Positions 6,150 through 14,641 of a stretch of 19,457 nucleotides of DNA are shown here, piece after piece. Both the position numbers and the translations under genes were made by a program. Each line of letters opens with the position of its first letter. Positions within the stretch are counted from its first letter, which is position 1. The DNA lies in assembly GCA_964393115.1 (NCBI GenBank), contig CAYMST010000068.1, positions 1 to 19,457 on the forward strand, read 5' to 3'. The notes below the pieces were generated by a model. That model saw nothing but the letters and a program-made list of their open reading frames with translations, ran no database searches and was not told the origin of the DNA. The stretch is from CAYMST01 sp964393115 (lineage in GTDB: Bacteria; Bacteroidota; Bacteroidia; Cytophagales; Cyclobacteriaceae).

Positions 6150-7502
6150 ATGCAATTGCGTTACAAATACATTTTTTCTTCTATTTTTCTTATCTTCAGT
6201 TTTCGTGAAACTGAAGCCCAAGCTCCTCACTCGGTAACCGTCACTTATAATGCCCAAAGTTTAGTCTGGCCCAATCAAAAAGTTGATTTAGGCTTAGTCT
6301 TTCAATTCGAAAACGGAAAAACAGAAAAAACCAAAGGATTTCTAAACGGCACTATTCCTTGGAAAAAATTCAGGATAGAATCATCTTTCGGCCGTGTGCG
6401 CAATGGAGTAATCCACATCCCCGAATATGCAGGTAGGTTAGATCATCAGGTAATTTCGGTTAGCGTATATGATCGCAAAAATAAGGAGCTCATTACAAGA
6501 ACATCCATACCATACCATGAGGTTACCGATATTAAGATTGTGCCCGAAAGTCGCTTTACAAAAGCTCCAGGGAATTCTTTTCGTTTCACTACCCAGATTA
6601 AATTTGACAACAACGGATGGTATCAGGTTGGTCATAAGACGTCACCCATTTCCTTAAGTGATATTCGATATTGGACCGAAGGAGGATGGCAGTCAGGAGA
6701 TAGATTCGATATCTCCCCAGATATTCGCGATATCAACCAGCACCGTATCGAACTGGGTGTTGCCTATCGTAAAAATGATGATATTCGACATCGGTACGTC
6801 TTTCTTTTGGACTATATCAATGATTTTAGCTTTCACTATCATGGCCAAAACGGACTCTCTGGCGGTGCTTCCGATTTTTTGAATGGTGCCGAAAATGGTG
6901 GAAATGGCTCTGATGGACCTAATCTTAACGTTTATATGGCCACTTACTATGATGATATACTTCTTGACGAGTTGATTTATTTTAAAATTGAAGAAACAAA
7001 CGGTGTTCTTCTTGATGAAGGCCTATGCAATCCAAAGGGTGGAAGCATTACCATTTCCAGCACTGGTGGAAATGGAGGTAACGGAGGTAATGGTCGAGAT
7101 GGACACGACGGAGAAGATGGAGCAGACGGCGAATACTATTATGTAGAAAGGAAAGAAGGCAGTGAAGTAGTGCGTGAAAAGAAACAACATGCGGGACAAA
7201 ATGGAGAAAACGGAGATAATGGCCTTCCAGGAGCCAATGGAGGAAATGGGGGCAATGGCGGGAACATCTATGTGCACTGGAGTCCTAATACCTTGAAATA
7301 TAATGACCTAATACGTATTAAGTCTCTTCCTGGAAGTGGTGGAGCATCTGGTTATGGTGGCCAAGGAGGCGACAGGGGTGACGGTGGCGACGGCACTCCT
7401 CACGGAAACCCAGGCAAGGACGGTTGCGATGGACCAAACGGAGCCAAAGGTGATATAGGATTAGAAGGAAAAGTATTTCATTTATTTGAGCCAAATGAAT
7501 GA
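6150..7502 (+). CDS. Secreted protein with short glycine-rich (collagen-like / GGN) blocks
   Basis: The protein has 450 residues. A signal peptide covers about 1-24 (hydrophobic FSSIFLIFSF, end EAQA). Residues 25-230 are ordinary, strand-rich sequence with no family I recognise; 28-125 could be an Ig-like fold (TVTYNAQSLVWP, then IHIPEYAGRLDHQVISVSVYD). Glycine blocks follow at 232-257, 306-327, 348-372 and 395-440, with Gly-Gly-Asn and Gly-x-Asp/Asn triplets, separated by non-glycine strands such as GGSITIS and GGNIYVHW. The triplets are shorter than in true collagen, almost without proline, and rich in Asn and Asp. That pattern suits a bundle of polyglycine II helices as well as a collagen triple helix. 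A surface adhesion or matrix role is inference. The only two cysteines (293 and 426) could form a disulfide. A strong hairpin precedes the ATG. No gene is seen in the 111 bp after it. Confidence 0.8.
   Translation: MQLRYKYIFSSIFLIFSFRETEAQAPHSVTVTYNAQSLVWPNQKVDLGLVFQFENGKTEKTKGFLNGTIPWKKFRIESSFGRVRNGVIHIPEYAGRLDHQVISVSVYDRKNKELITRTSIPYHEVTDIKIVPESRFTKAPGNSFRFTTQIKFDNNGWYQVGHKTSPISLSDIRYWTEGGWQSGDRFDISPDIRDINQHRIELGVAYRKNDDIRHRYVFLLDYINDFSFHYHGQNGLSGGASDFLNGAENGGNGSDGPNLNVYMATYYDDILLDELIYFKIEETNGVLLDEGLCNPKGGSITISSTGGNGGNGGNGRDGHDGEDGADGEYYYVERKEGSEVVREKKQHAGQNGENGDNGLPGANGGNGGNGGNIYVHWSPNTLKYNDLIRIKSLPGSGGASGYGGQGGDRGDGGDGTPHGNPGKDGCDGPNGAKGDIGLEGKVFHLFEPNE
7065..7469 (+). repeat. Glycine-codon repeat blocks within the Gly-rich gene
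   Basis: Three blocks of GGN/GNN triplets (7065-7130, 7191-7265 and 7332-7469) encode the Gly-Gly-Asn and Gly-x-Asp runs. Units such as GGAGGTAAYGG recur with silent third-base changes (GGA, GGT, GGG, GGC), so the repeat is older than a recent slippage event and is kept at protein level. Confidence 0.65.
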
Positions 7503-7613
7503 TAGTCAACCTGACTTTACATACATAATCTCTATACTCCGTCTTAATACCTTACTTCAACACACTATGCACCCCTCTATGAGGCCCTATGTTCAACAAA
7601 TACCATATTTTCT

Positions 7614-8336
7614 TTACTCAATATGGTGATCATTGGCCGCCCATACTCTCACATGATGCCTAAAAAGTTCATCTGCTTCTTCTGTCCAGTTATAATAATC
7701 ACGTAAACGCTTCATGGTTGCTTTTTCCACATCAGTATATTGATTTCCGTCTGATATGGTATCAAAGATTTTTTCGGCATCAACTTTAGATATTCGCCCA
7801 TCCCCTTTTCCAGCGACAGCGTCGTCAGCAACTTTAAGCGTCAAAGCCTTGTATTTCACGCCATCAATTATCTTGTAGTACGATTTAGGCCTATCGTTGC
7901 CTTTACTTAGTTTGTTCTTCAAGACCTCATTTTCCTCTTTCTTCTTTTGAAGATCATTTTTTATTTGAGTTATCTCTTTCTCAACAAGGTCTTTAGATTT
8001 ACTTAACTCTTTATGCTCCATTTTCACCTGACCTATCGCATCCTCTTTTGACAATAGCTCCGATTTCAAAGCTGCGATCTGCTCATCCTTCGATGTAGCG
8101 ACCGATTTCAAGGTCTCAATATCGCTTTCTTTACTCTTTACATCTTCATTCAGAGCTTGCACTTGTTGATTTAAGGCCTTATTTTCCTGTTCAACTTTAG
8201 ACTTCTCTTGGGTTAACAGGTTATAATCCGTTTGAAGTGCGTTATACTTTTTGCGCCAATAAAGCCATGTGAAAACCATACCAATGGCACCTGCTATGAT
8301 TAGCAATATCAATATTTCCAGTGCAGCTTCTCCCAT
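7614..8336 (-). CDS. Membrane-anchored coiled-coil protein with conserved C-terminal domain
   Basis: The protein has 240 residues. One membrane segment lies at about 7-27 (LEILILLIIAGAIGMVFTWLYW), followed by WRKK, which suggests an inner-membrane anchor with a cytoplasmic tail. Residues 33-147 are a long charged heptad region that should form a coiled coil. Residues 153-236 form a compact conserved module: YYKIIDGVKYKALTLKVADDAV, GKGDGRISKVDAEKIF, then YTDVEKATMKRLRDYYNWTEEADELF. The GDGRIS segment recalls an EF-hand loop but lacks the first acidic ligands, so calcium binding is doubtful. I have seen this module at the end of other bacterial proteins but cannot give its function. The OmpA-like gene ends 4 bp upstream, so the two form an operon and probably work together at the envelope. 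Confidence 0.78.
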   Translation of the reverse strand: MGEAALEILILLIIAGAIGMVFTWLYWRKKYNALQTDYNLLTQEKSKVEQENKALNQQVQALNEDVKSKESDIETLKSVATSKDEQIAALKSELLSKEDAIGQVKMEHKELSKSKDLVEKEITQIKNDLQKKKEENEVLKNKLSKGNDRPKSYYKIIDGVKYKALTLKVADDAVAGKGDGRISKVDAEKIFDTISDGNQYTDVEKATMKRLRDYYNWTEEADELFRHHVRVWAANDHHIE

Positions 8337-8340
8337 TTCA

Positions 8341-8928
8341 TTAGTGTTTAATTGTTAATTCCACCCTACGATTTAATGTTCTGTCTTTCTCGTTCGTATT
8401 ATTATTCAAAGGCGACGATTCTCCATTGGAGCTCACCTCTATTTTCGAAACGTTAAAGGACTTTTGATCGATCATGTCTTTGACTCGCAACGCTCGTTGA
8501 TTACCCAAATGTTGATTATGAGCCGTGGAACCCCTGTTACACGTATGCCCTACTAACTTGACTGTTAAGCTTAGGTCATTAACTTCGTTTTTTACGCTAT
8601 CTAGAAATCCCTCTATAGTCTCCGGGTCTACCAACTTATCGGAGTCAAGCAAGAAGAGAATATCATTTTTAGTAATTTCAACTCCAATGCTGTCCTTTGC
8701 GAAAGAATAAGGATCTTCTACCACAGACTGTATTTCTACAGACGTATCTTCTTCCGAATATGACTCATCTACATTTAAGTGACTTTCGATAGGCTGCATT
8801 GAAGCAACTGCTACTTCCTTACCTTCCGACTCTGTACAAAAGCCATTGATTTGGCAGACATAATACCAACAAGAAAAAGTACTCCAAATAACGAAAGTGA
8901 TGATTCCTAATGGTAGGTAAAGATTCAT
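8341..8928 (-). CDS. Membrane-anchored OmpA-like domain protein
   Basis: The protein has 195 residues. A hydrophobic segment (about 4-24) with Cys20, Cys25 and Cys31 around it (SCWYYVCQINGFC) anchors the N-terminus. An acidic, low-complexity linker (32-80) leads to an OmpA-like peptidoglycan-binding domain (about 84-193) with KLVGHTCNRG (124-133), NQHLGNQRALRVKDMI (138-153) and TLNRRVELTI (184-193). The Asp that usually follows GHT and helps hold diaminopimelate is Cys130 here, while the partner Arg145 is kept. Binding to peptidoglycan may be weaker or altered. It is the first gene of a pair with the coiled-coil membrane protein (4 bp apart). Such pairs suggest a cell-wall-linked complex, but the actual job is unknown. 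A small inverted repeat lies in the leader. Confidence 0.85.
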   Translation of the reverse strand: MNLYLPLGIITFVIWSTFSCWYYVCQINGFCTESEGKEVAVASMQPIESHLNVDESYSEEDTSVEIQSVVEDPYSFAKDSIGVEITKNDILFLLDSDKLVDPETIEGFLDSVKNEVNDLSLTVKLVGHTCNRGSTAHNQHLGNQRALRVKDMIDQKSFNVSKIEVSSNGESSPLNNNTNEKDRTLNRRVELTIKH

Positions 8929-8954
8929 GTTTTAGTGCTTTTGATATTCGAACT

Positions 8955-8971
8955 ATCATTTTGGTAATGAT
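8955..8971. repeat. Small inverted repeat upstream of the OmpA-like gene
   Basis: ATCATT (8955-8960) and AATGAT (8966-8971) form a perfect 6-bp inverted repeat with a 5-nt loop, 27 nt before the OmpA-like start on the minus strand. It could be an operator or a leader hairpin. The rest of the divergent 8929-9197 region is AT-rich with no gene visible. Confidence 0.25.
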
Positions 8972-9197
8972 TGGAAGTTAAACAATTGCACATCAATAGT
9001 CAACAGCCATGTATGAGTCCTTTTTTACTAGAGAAATTATTGAAAATATTATATTCTGAAGACGACAGATTAATGATAATTACAATTCCACATACCTGGA
9101 AATAATGCAGTATTGAAATATCAATCTTTATTAAACAAACTTTAGTTTTAAATAAAAGACAGATTACTACAATTTGTGGGTAGTTTTACCGCGATTT

Positions 9198-10382
9198 ATG
9201 AGAGGGATCAGTAAAAACAAAATATTCTCATTCCTATGGTTACCGCTAGTACTCTCACACGGGGTATCAGCGAAAGATAAAGTTCCCAATGCCCATATAG
9301 AGGTAGGAGCTAAACGCTTAGATACGTTAATTCCCATTCTTAAGAATAAATCCGTCGGCTTAGTAGTTAATCATACGAGTATTATTGACGGGTCTCATCT
9401 ATTGGATACGCTGCTTGCGCGAGGCATTCAGGTATACAAGGTCTTTACTCCCGAACATGGCTTTCGCGGAACAGCAGATGCTTCGGAAACCGTCAACAAC
9501 AGTCTGGATCAACGAACTGGAACCCCTATCATCTCCCTTTATGGAAAGCGTAAGAAACCTTATGCCAGTGATTTATCGAATTTAGATATAGTAGTTTTTG
9601 ATATTCAAGACGTTGGGGTTCGCTTTTACACCTATATCAGTACCATGCATTATGTTATGGAAGCGTGTGCTGAAAATAAAAAAACCTTTATCGTTCTAGA
9701 CAGGCCTAACCCTAATGGAAGTTACATAGACGGGCCTGTTAGAGAGGAGCGTTTAAAGTCATTTTTAGGAATGCACCCTATTCCTATCGTTCATGGCTTA
9801 ACAGTAGGAGAATTGGCTTATATGATCAACGGTGAAGGGTGGCTCAAAAATAGTTTGAAATGTGATTTAATGGTCATGAAGTGCAGAAACTGGGACCATA
9901 ATGACACATATACGCTGCCTATCAAGCCCTCTCCTAACCTCCCCAACCAAAATTCTATCTACTTGTATCCGTCATTATGCCTTTTTGAAAACACTATAAT
10001 GAGCATTGGTAGAGGTACAGACACTCCTTTCCAAGTTATTGGTCATCCGCTTTATAACAGCAACTTTAGTTTCACCCCTACCAGCAGGCCTGGCGCCAAA
10101 AGTCCTAAACACGAAGGAGAAACATGCTTCGGCGATACATATTCCGGCGAAACCCTAAGTCCTTATTTTGACATTAAGCCTTTAATGAAATATTACAAAT
10201 ATTTTAAAAAGACAGGTATTGCGTTCTTTGGAAAATATTTTATGAACATTGCCGGCACCTATGAACTTCAAGAGCAAATCGAAGAAGGCTGGACAGAGCA
10301 AGAAATTAGAGAAAGTTGGCAAAGTGAATTAGAAGCATATAAACGTATCAGGAGTAAATACTTACTGTATGAAGACTTCTAA
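9198..10382 (+). CDS. namZ: NamZ-like exo-beta-N-acetylmuramidase (DUF1343, GH171)
   Basis: The protein has 394 residues from the ATG at 9198. That start gives a clean signal peptide (basic RGISKNK, hydrophobic IFSFLWLPLVLS, end VSA at 23-25), so the enzyme is exported. A TTG at 9174 in the same frame would add eight residues and is less likely. DUF1343/NamZ motifs run in order: VGLVVNHTS (53-61), FTPEHGFRG (83-91, holding the likely catalytic Glu86), FDIQDVGVRFYTYIS (134-148), LDRPNPNG (167-174), PSPNLPN (244-250) and SIGRGTDTPFQ (269-279). NamZ enzymes release MurNAc from the ends of peptidoglycan chains during wall recycling. Length is usual for the family. fmt begins 47 bp later, so the gene may share a transcript with fmt and folA. 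Confidence 0.9.
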   Translation: MRGISKNKIFSFLWLPLVLSHGVSAKDKVPNAHIEVGAKRLDTLIPILKNKSVGLVVNHTSIIDGSHLLDTLLARGIQVYKVFTPEHGFRGTADASETVNNSLDQRTGTPIISLYGKRKKPYASDLSNLDIVVFDIQDVGVRFYTYISTMHYVMEACAENKKTFIVLDRPNPNGSYIDGPVREERLKSFLGMHPIPIVHGLTVGELAYMINGEGWLKNSLKCDLMVMKCRNWDHNDTYTLPIKPSPNLPNQNSIYLYPSLCLFENTIMSIGRGTDTPFQVIGHPLYNSNFSFTPTSRPGAKSPKHEGETCFGDTYSGETLSPYFDIKPLMKYYKYFKKTGIAFFGKYFMNIAGTYELQEQIEEGWTEQEIRESWQSELEAYKRIRSKYLLYEDF

Positions 10383-10429
10383 TGAGCACAACTGAGACAA
10401 AACCATTATTAATTTACTAAGTAAGAAAA

Positions 10430-11362
10430 GTGACAGAAGGTTTAAGAGTCATATTCATGGGAACTCCAGAGTTTGCGGTGGAGAGTTTGAGAGAACTAGT
10501 AATCAACGAGGTTAATATCGTTGGTGTTATTACTGCTCCTGATAAACCAAAAGGCAGGGGTCGTAAGCTCGCTCATAGCCCGGTAAAAGAGTTTGCGTTG
10601 GAACATAACCTGCATATTTTGCAACCTACCAGTCTTAAATCTCCTGAATTTATTGAAGAGCTTCAGGCATTAAACGCAGACCTTCAAGTAGTGGTGGCGT
10701 TTCGTATGTTACCAGAAGTAGTCTGGAATATGCCTCCAAAAGGAACATTTAACTTACACGGTTCATTACTTCCTCAATACCGCGGTGCTGCGCCAATCAA
10801 CTGGGCCATTATGAACGGAGAGCAAGAGACCGGCGTAACAACCTTCTTCTTAAAGCATGAAATAGATACTGGTGATATTATTTTCCAAGAAAAGGAACCC
10901 ATTCATCCAGAAGACAACGTTGGTACACTCTACCAAAGACTTATGCTCAAAGGGGCCAAACTTGTCCACAAAACAGTAAGCCACATTCAAAGTGGAGAAG
11001 TACATCAGGAGAAACAAGAAACCGATTTACCCTTAAAGGAAGCTCCTAAAATATTTAAAGAAACATGCGAAATTGACTGGAACCTTCCAGCTGCCACGAT
11101 TAACAATTTCGTCCGCGGCCTTTCGCCTTATCCAGCAGCATGGACATCATACAACAATAAGGTTTTTAAAATTTTTGAAATAAAGGTCTTAGAAGATAAT
11201 GAACATGTTACACCCGGTACATTAGACACTGATAACAAAACCTACATACGCATCAAGTGCGCTTCTGGAGCTATACAAATAGAAGAACTGCAAATGGAAG
11301 GGAAAAAGAGAATGAGGACGGAGGATCTGCTACGGGGGTTTAAATTTGTAAGTAATTCTTAA
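10430..11362 (+). CDS. fmt: Methionyl-tRNA formyltransferase
   Basis: The protein has 310 residues, the usual length. It uses a GTG start (10430) because the GTG gives the expected opening LRVIFMGTPEFA and no in-frame ATG lies upstream. It transfers a formyl group from 10-formyl-tetrahydrofolate to Met-tRNA for translation initiation. The catalytic triad is present: Asn108 and His110 in NLHGSLLPQYRGAAPI, and Asp146 in EIDTGDI. The insertion loop near 38-50 (DKPKGRGRKLAHSPVK) and the C-terminal OB-like domain (about 205-310) that holds the tRNA acceptor are also seen. folA follows 3 bp after the stop, an arrangement that links two folate-using enzymes. Confidence 0.97.
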   Translation: MTEGLRVIFMGTPEFAVESLRELVINEVNIVGVITAPDKPKGRGRKLAHSPVKEFALEHNLHILQPTSLKSPEFIEELQALNADLQVVVAFRMLPEVVWNMPPKGTFNLHGSLLPQYRGAAPINWAIMNGEQETGVTTFFLKHEIDTGDIIFQEKEPIHPEDNVGTLYQRLMLKGAKLVHKTVSHIQSGEVHQEKQETDLPLKEAPKIFKETCEIDWNLPAATINNFVRGLSPYPAAWTSYNNKVFKIFEIKVLEDNEHVTPGTLDTDNKTYIRIKCASGAIQIEELQMEGKKRMRTEDLLRGFKFVSNS

Positions 11363-11365
11363 GAC

Positions 11366-11869
11366 ATGACTATCTCTATTATTGCAGCTCACACAAAAAA
11401 CATGGTTATCGGGAAGAACAATGACCTACCCTGGCACCTTCCCGACGACATGAATTTTTTCAAAGAAAAAACAAAGCATCACCCTATTATTATGGGTAGA
11501 AAAAATTATGAGTCTATACCACATAAATGGCGTCCTCTTCCGTTTCGAGACAACATTGTGGTCACACGAGATAAGAACTATCAAGCAGACGGTTGCCAAG
11601 TGGTTAATTCATTGGAAAGTGCTATTGATTTGGCGAAGTCACTAAACGAAAAAGAGATATTTATTATTGGTGGTGGGGAAGTCTACAAACAAGGATTAAA
11701 ATATGCTAACAAAATGTATCTCACCGAAATCAATACTGAGCTAGAAGGTGATGTGTTTTTTCCGGAATATGATAAAAATATTTGGGAGATTACCGATTCA
11801 CAACATCATGAAATTGATGAAAAACACCCCTTTGATTTCAAATTTGTCACTTATTCCAGAACTTTTTAA
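11366..11869 (+). CDS. folA: Dihydrofolate reductase
   Basis: The protein has 167 residues, typical for bacterial DHFR, and reduces dihydrofolate to tetrahydrofolate with NADPH in the cytoplasm. Key elements: SIIAAHTKNMVIGKNNDLPWHLP at 4-26 (substrate and NADPH site), the proton-donor Asp28 in LPDDMNFFKEKT, IIMGRKNYESI at 41-51, NADPH-phosphate contacts around VVTRDK (65-70), and IIGGGEVYKQ at 100-109. It starts 3 bp after fmt, so the pair is co-transcribed and the two enzymes are linked through the folate pool. Nothing unusual is seen. Confidence 0.97.
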   Translation: MTISIIAAHTKNMVIGKNNDLPWHLPDDMNFFKEKTKHHPIIMGRKNYESIPHKWRPLPFRDNIVVTRDKNYQADGCQVVNSLESAIDLAKSLNEKEIFIIGGGEVYKQGLKYANKMYLTEINTELEGDVFFPEYDKNIWEITDSQHHEIDEKHPFDFKFVTYSRTF

Positions 11870-12030
11870 TCCAGTTCTTTTTACTTCATTGCGCATTAAC
11901 CATATTTACTTAGGTGGTAGGTAATTTGACCCTTATCTTGATTCCGACTGTCCAAACGAGCATTTCGAATTGTGCCAATTCCATGAAATAGTGGAGGTAC
12001 AAGCAAAGAAAACACAAAGCGCATAGTTGA

Positions 12031-12056
12031 GGTTATGCTGGTTCCACCACATAACT
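12031..12056. promoter_or_regulatory. Bulged hairpin in the folA - fah intergenic space
   Basis: GTTATG (12032-12037), one bulged C, then TGG (12039-12041) pairs with CCA (12047-12049) and CATAAC (12050-12055) around a 5-nt loop, with an extra G-U pair outside. No T-run follows on the plus strand. It is the only clear structure in the 282-bp space 11870-12151, which otherwise shows no gene. It could be an attenuator-like or protein-binding element. Confidence 0.3.
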
Positions 12057-12151
12057 GTCAAGCCTTAGTTTAGAAATAATGGACATACTAAATTCGGTTT
12101 TAAGCTATTATTCGCTTGAAATAACACACCACCTTCGAACAGCATAGAGAC

Positions 12152-12763
12152 ATGAAAATAATATGTGTTGGCCGCAACTATGTGGACCATATTCAAGAAT
12201 TAGATAATGAGAGAACGGAAAGCCCAGTAATATTTCTGAAGCCAGATACCGCTCTCTTAAAGAACAATACCTCTTTTTACTTACCCACTTTTTCTTCAGA
12301 AGTACACCATGAAGTGGAGTTGGTATTGCGAATAGACAGGGAAGGAAAAAATATAGAAAAAAAATTCGCTCACAAGTACTTCAATGAGATAAGCCTGGGA
12401 GTTGATTTTACCGCAAGAGACCTACAAAAAGGACTTAAAGCAAAAGGGCTTCCTTGGGAGATATCCAAGGGCTTTAATGGCTCAGCTCCTATCGGTCAGA
12501 TGATACCAATTGCAGAAGTGGGAGACCTGAACGCCATCAAGTTTGAGCTGAGAAAAAATGGTACTGTTGTGCAGACTGGTGACTCCGAGATGATGATTTT
12601 TCCTTTTGATGAAATCATCGCGTATGTATCATCGTTTTTTACCCTAAAAAAGGGGGACTTGATTTACACGGGAACACCTGCGGGTGTGGGGAAAGTAGAG
12701 ATAGGAGATCGACTTGAAGGATATATAGGTGATAAAAAACTATTTGATTTCAATGTCAAGTAA
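12152..12763 (+). CDS. Fumarylacetoacetate hydrolase-family protein (acylpyruvase/FAHD1-like)
   Basis: The protein has 203 residues, the short single-domain size of acylpyruvase and oxaloacetate-decarboxylase-like members. Metal ligands Glu54 and Glu56 (HHEVELVLRI) and Asp85 (LGVDFTARD) are present. Lys106 (EISKGFNGSAPIG), EMMIFPFDEIIAYVS (146-160) and the signature LKKGDLIYTGTPAGVG (165-180) complete the pocket. It should cleave or decarboxylate a beta-diketo or oxaloacetate-like acid in the cytoplasm; the exact substrate is open. The M23 peptidase gene starts inside its last codons (11-bp overlap), so translation of the two is coupled although their functions seem unrelated. Confidence 0.92.
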   Translation: MKIICVGRNYVDHIQELDNERTESPVIFLKPDTALLKNNTSFYLPTFSSEVHHEVELVLRIDREGKNIEKKFAHKYFNEISLGVDFTARDLQKGLKAKGLPWEISKGFNGSAPIGQMIPIAEVGDLNAIKFELRKNGTVVQTGDSEMMIFPFDEIIAYVSSFFTLKKGDLIYTGTPAGVGKVEIGDRLEGYIGDKKLFDFNVK

Positions 12764-14639
12764 AACCCTTCTTATACTTCTTTTCCTCTTACCAACCGTG
12801 CTAATCGCACAGTATGATGGTTATTATACCTTTCCTATAAGGCCTGGGCTTCAGAACTTCCTGTCGGGTACTATGGGAGAGATTCGAGGGACACATTTTC
12901 ATGCTGGTCTCGACATTAAAACAGGGGGAGTAACAGGGTATAAAATTCATGCTGTCGCTGACGGCTATGTATCGAGAATAAAAATCAGTCCGTACGGGTA
13001 TGGAAGAGCTCTTTATGTTACTCATCCGAATCAAACGATCTCGGTGTATGCACACCTGAAGTCTTTTCGTGAAGACATGGAAAAATTTGTACTGGAACAA
13101 CAATATGAAAAAGAGTCGTTTTCAGTGAATTTGTTTCCAGATAAGAAGTTTAAGGTAAGCAAAGGTGAGATTATAGGAGTGTCTGGCAATACAGGTTCCT
13201 CCAGAGCGCCACACCTACATTTTGAAATACGCGACATCAATAATAAACCACTTAACCCTCTTAACATGGGTTTTACAGAGGTCATAGATAATATTCCACC
13301 TATTATTACCCGAATTGCTTTTCAATGCATGGACATTCAATCCAGGATAAATGGCGTTTATGGTCGTAAAGAGCTTAGAGTTTATCAACCCAAAACAGGA
13401 CAATATTTGATCAAAGATCAAATCAGTCTAGAAGGCAGAATCGGTGTTGAGATAATTGCGCATGATAAGCTCGATGGTTCTCCATGGAATAGAAACGGGT
13501 TTCCAGAAATCCAAGTGCGACATAACGACCAACTCATTTTTCATCAAGATATCAAAATCATGTCCTTCGCTCAAAAAAGTAACATAAAGGCGTATATGAA
13601 TTTTGAAAATTATAAAAAGAGGAACGTCAAGTTTCAAAAACTATATATTGATGATGGCAACTGGTTGACCATTTATGAAACAGCGGTGAACCGCGGTGTT
13701 ATAAACATAGCCGATACTTCAGCACAGACTATTGAAATTAAACTCATAGATACTTATCAAAACACATCGACATTACAGTTTTCCTCGCATACTTCTAATC
13801 GACACTCCATGGATTACGTGGAAAAGGGTACGATTCCAAGAGTTGAAGTTCATGACAATTACTTAAAAGTTATTAAGTCTCATGAAAACTCTACTGAGGT
13901 AATCACCTTGGTGCATAATAATGTGAACTATTACCTTTCTCCTACCTATGAAACTAGCAATAGCACGGTTTACTTGTGGGACCTTCAAGATCTGATACCC
14001 GAAAAAGTCAACTTAGGAGACACTTCAATTTACACCAATATTATTGGCCGGATAACTCCATCAAGCACAATAGATATTAGTCATAAAGACTTCAAAATCG
14101 AAGGCAAACGGAACAGTGTTTTTGATACATTATACATACAATACGACAAGTCTTACGACGGTAACAGCTCTGGCGATATCTTTAGTTTTCGCAATATATT
14201 AGACCCGATTCGTCTCCATTTAAATCTAACTCTGAAACCTCAGTACACTCATACCAACCTTAGTAAAACACATGTATATGGCATTATTGGAAACAAACTT
14301 CACTATCAAGGTGGTGAGTGGAATGAGAAAAATGAAATAACATTCAAAACCAAAGATCTAATGTCGTATACACTAGCGATAGATACTATACCACCAATAC
14401 TCGAACCACAAGTCATAAATTACTACCAAGCCAAAATACAAATTGAGGATACGCTAAGCGGCATCAAAACCTATAGAGCCTCTATAAATGGTGACTTCTT
14501 ATTGATGGAATGGGATATCGGCAAGAAAATCATAAAATCTAGAAAGCTCGATCCAACAATTCCCCTTAAAGGTGAGTTTTACCTTCAAGTTTCTGATAAT
14601 GCTGGAAACGAAAGCACTTTTACTAAACACATAGATTAA
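12753..14639 (+). CDS. Secreted M23 (LytM/lysostaphin-type) metallopeptidase with long C-terminal region
   Basis: The protein has 628 residues from the ATG at 12753, chosen because it gives a clean signal peptide (SSKTLLILLFLLPTVLIAQ); an ATG at 12729 in the same frame adds eight residues. The peptidase domain lies at about 43-172. The zinc ligands are His50 and Asp54 (THFHAGLDIK) and His156 in HLHFEIRD, with His154 as the general base; SVYAHL (98-102) adds the other active-site His. It should cut peptide cross-bridges of peptidoglycan outside the cytoplasm. All catalytic residues are present, so activity is likely. The remaining ~450 residues are strand-rich; the last ~90 (DTLSGIKTYRASINGDF onward, ending QVSDNAGN) look Ig-like. 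The middle is not recognised. It overlaps the upstream gene by 11 bp and is followed by bcp after 2 bp. Confidence 0.93.
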   Translation: MSSKTLLILLFLLPTVLIAQYDGYYTFPIRPGLQNFLSGTMGEIRGTHFHAGLDIKTGGVTGYKIHAVADGYVSRIKISPYGYGRALYVTHPNQTISVYAHLKSFREDMEKFVLEQQYEKESFSVNLFPDKKFKVSKGEIIGVSGNTGSSRAPHLHFEIRDINNKPLNPLNMGFTEVIDNIPPIITRIAFQCMDIQSRINGVYGRKELRVYQPKTGQYLIKDQISLEGRIGVEIIAHDKLDGSPWNRNGFPEIQVRHNDQLIFHQDIKIMSFAQKSNIKAYMNFENYKKRNVKFQKLYIDDGNWLTIYETAVNRGVINIADTSAQTIEIKLIDTYQNTSTLQFSSHTSNRHSMDYVEKGTIPRVEVHDNYLKVIKSHENSTEVITLVHNNVNYYLSPTYETSNSTVYLWDLQDLIPEKVNLGDTSIYTNIIGRITPSSTIDISHKDFKIEGKRNSVFDTLYIQYDKSYDGNSSGDIFSFRNILDPIRLHLNLTLKPQYTHTNLSKTHVYGIIGNKLHYQGGEWNEKNEITFKTKDLMSYTLAIDTIPPILEPQVINYYQAKIQIEDTLSGIKTYRASINGDFLLMEWDIGKKIIKSRKLDPTIPLKGEFYLQVSDNAGNESTFTKHID

Positions 14640-14641
14640 TC

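Noticed and set aside
6855..7469. Gly-rich repeats as a CRISPR array or DNA minisatellite
   Set aside because: The repeats are codon-level, in frame, with varied third bases and no regular spacers.
7614..8336. True EF-hand in the coiled-coil protein (GKGDGRIS)
   Set aside because: The first and third loop positions are Ala and Lys instead of acidic ligands, so calcium binding is not supported.
9174..9197. TTG start adding eight residues to the NamZ-like protein
   Set aside because: The extra residues precede and spoil a clean signal peptide that starts at the ATG at 9198.
11870..12151. A hidden small gene or RNA gene between folA and the FAH-family gene
   Set aside because: No frame of useful length with a start signal and no tRNA-like fold was seen; only a bulged hairpin stands out.
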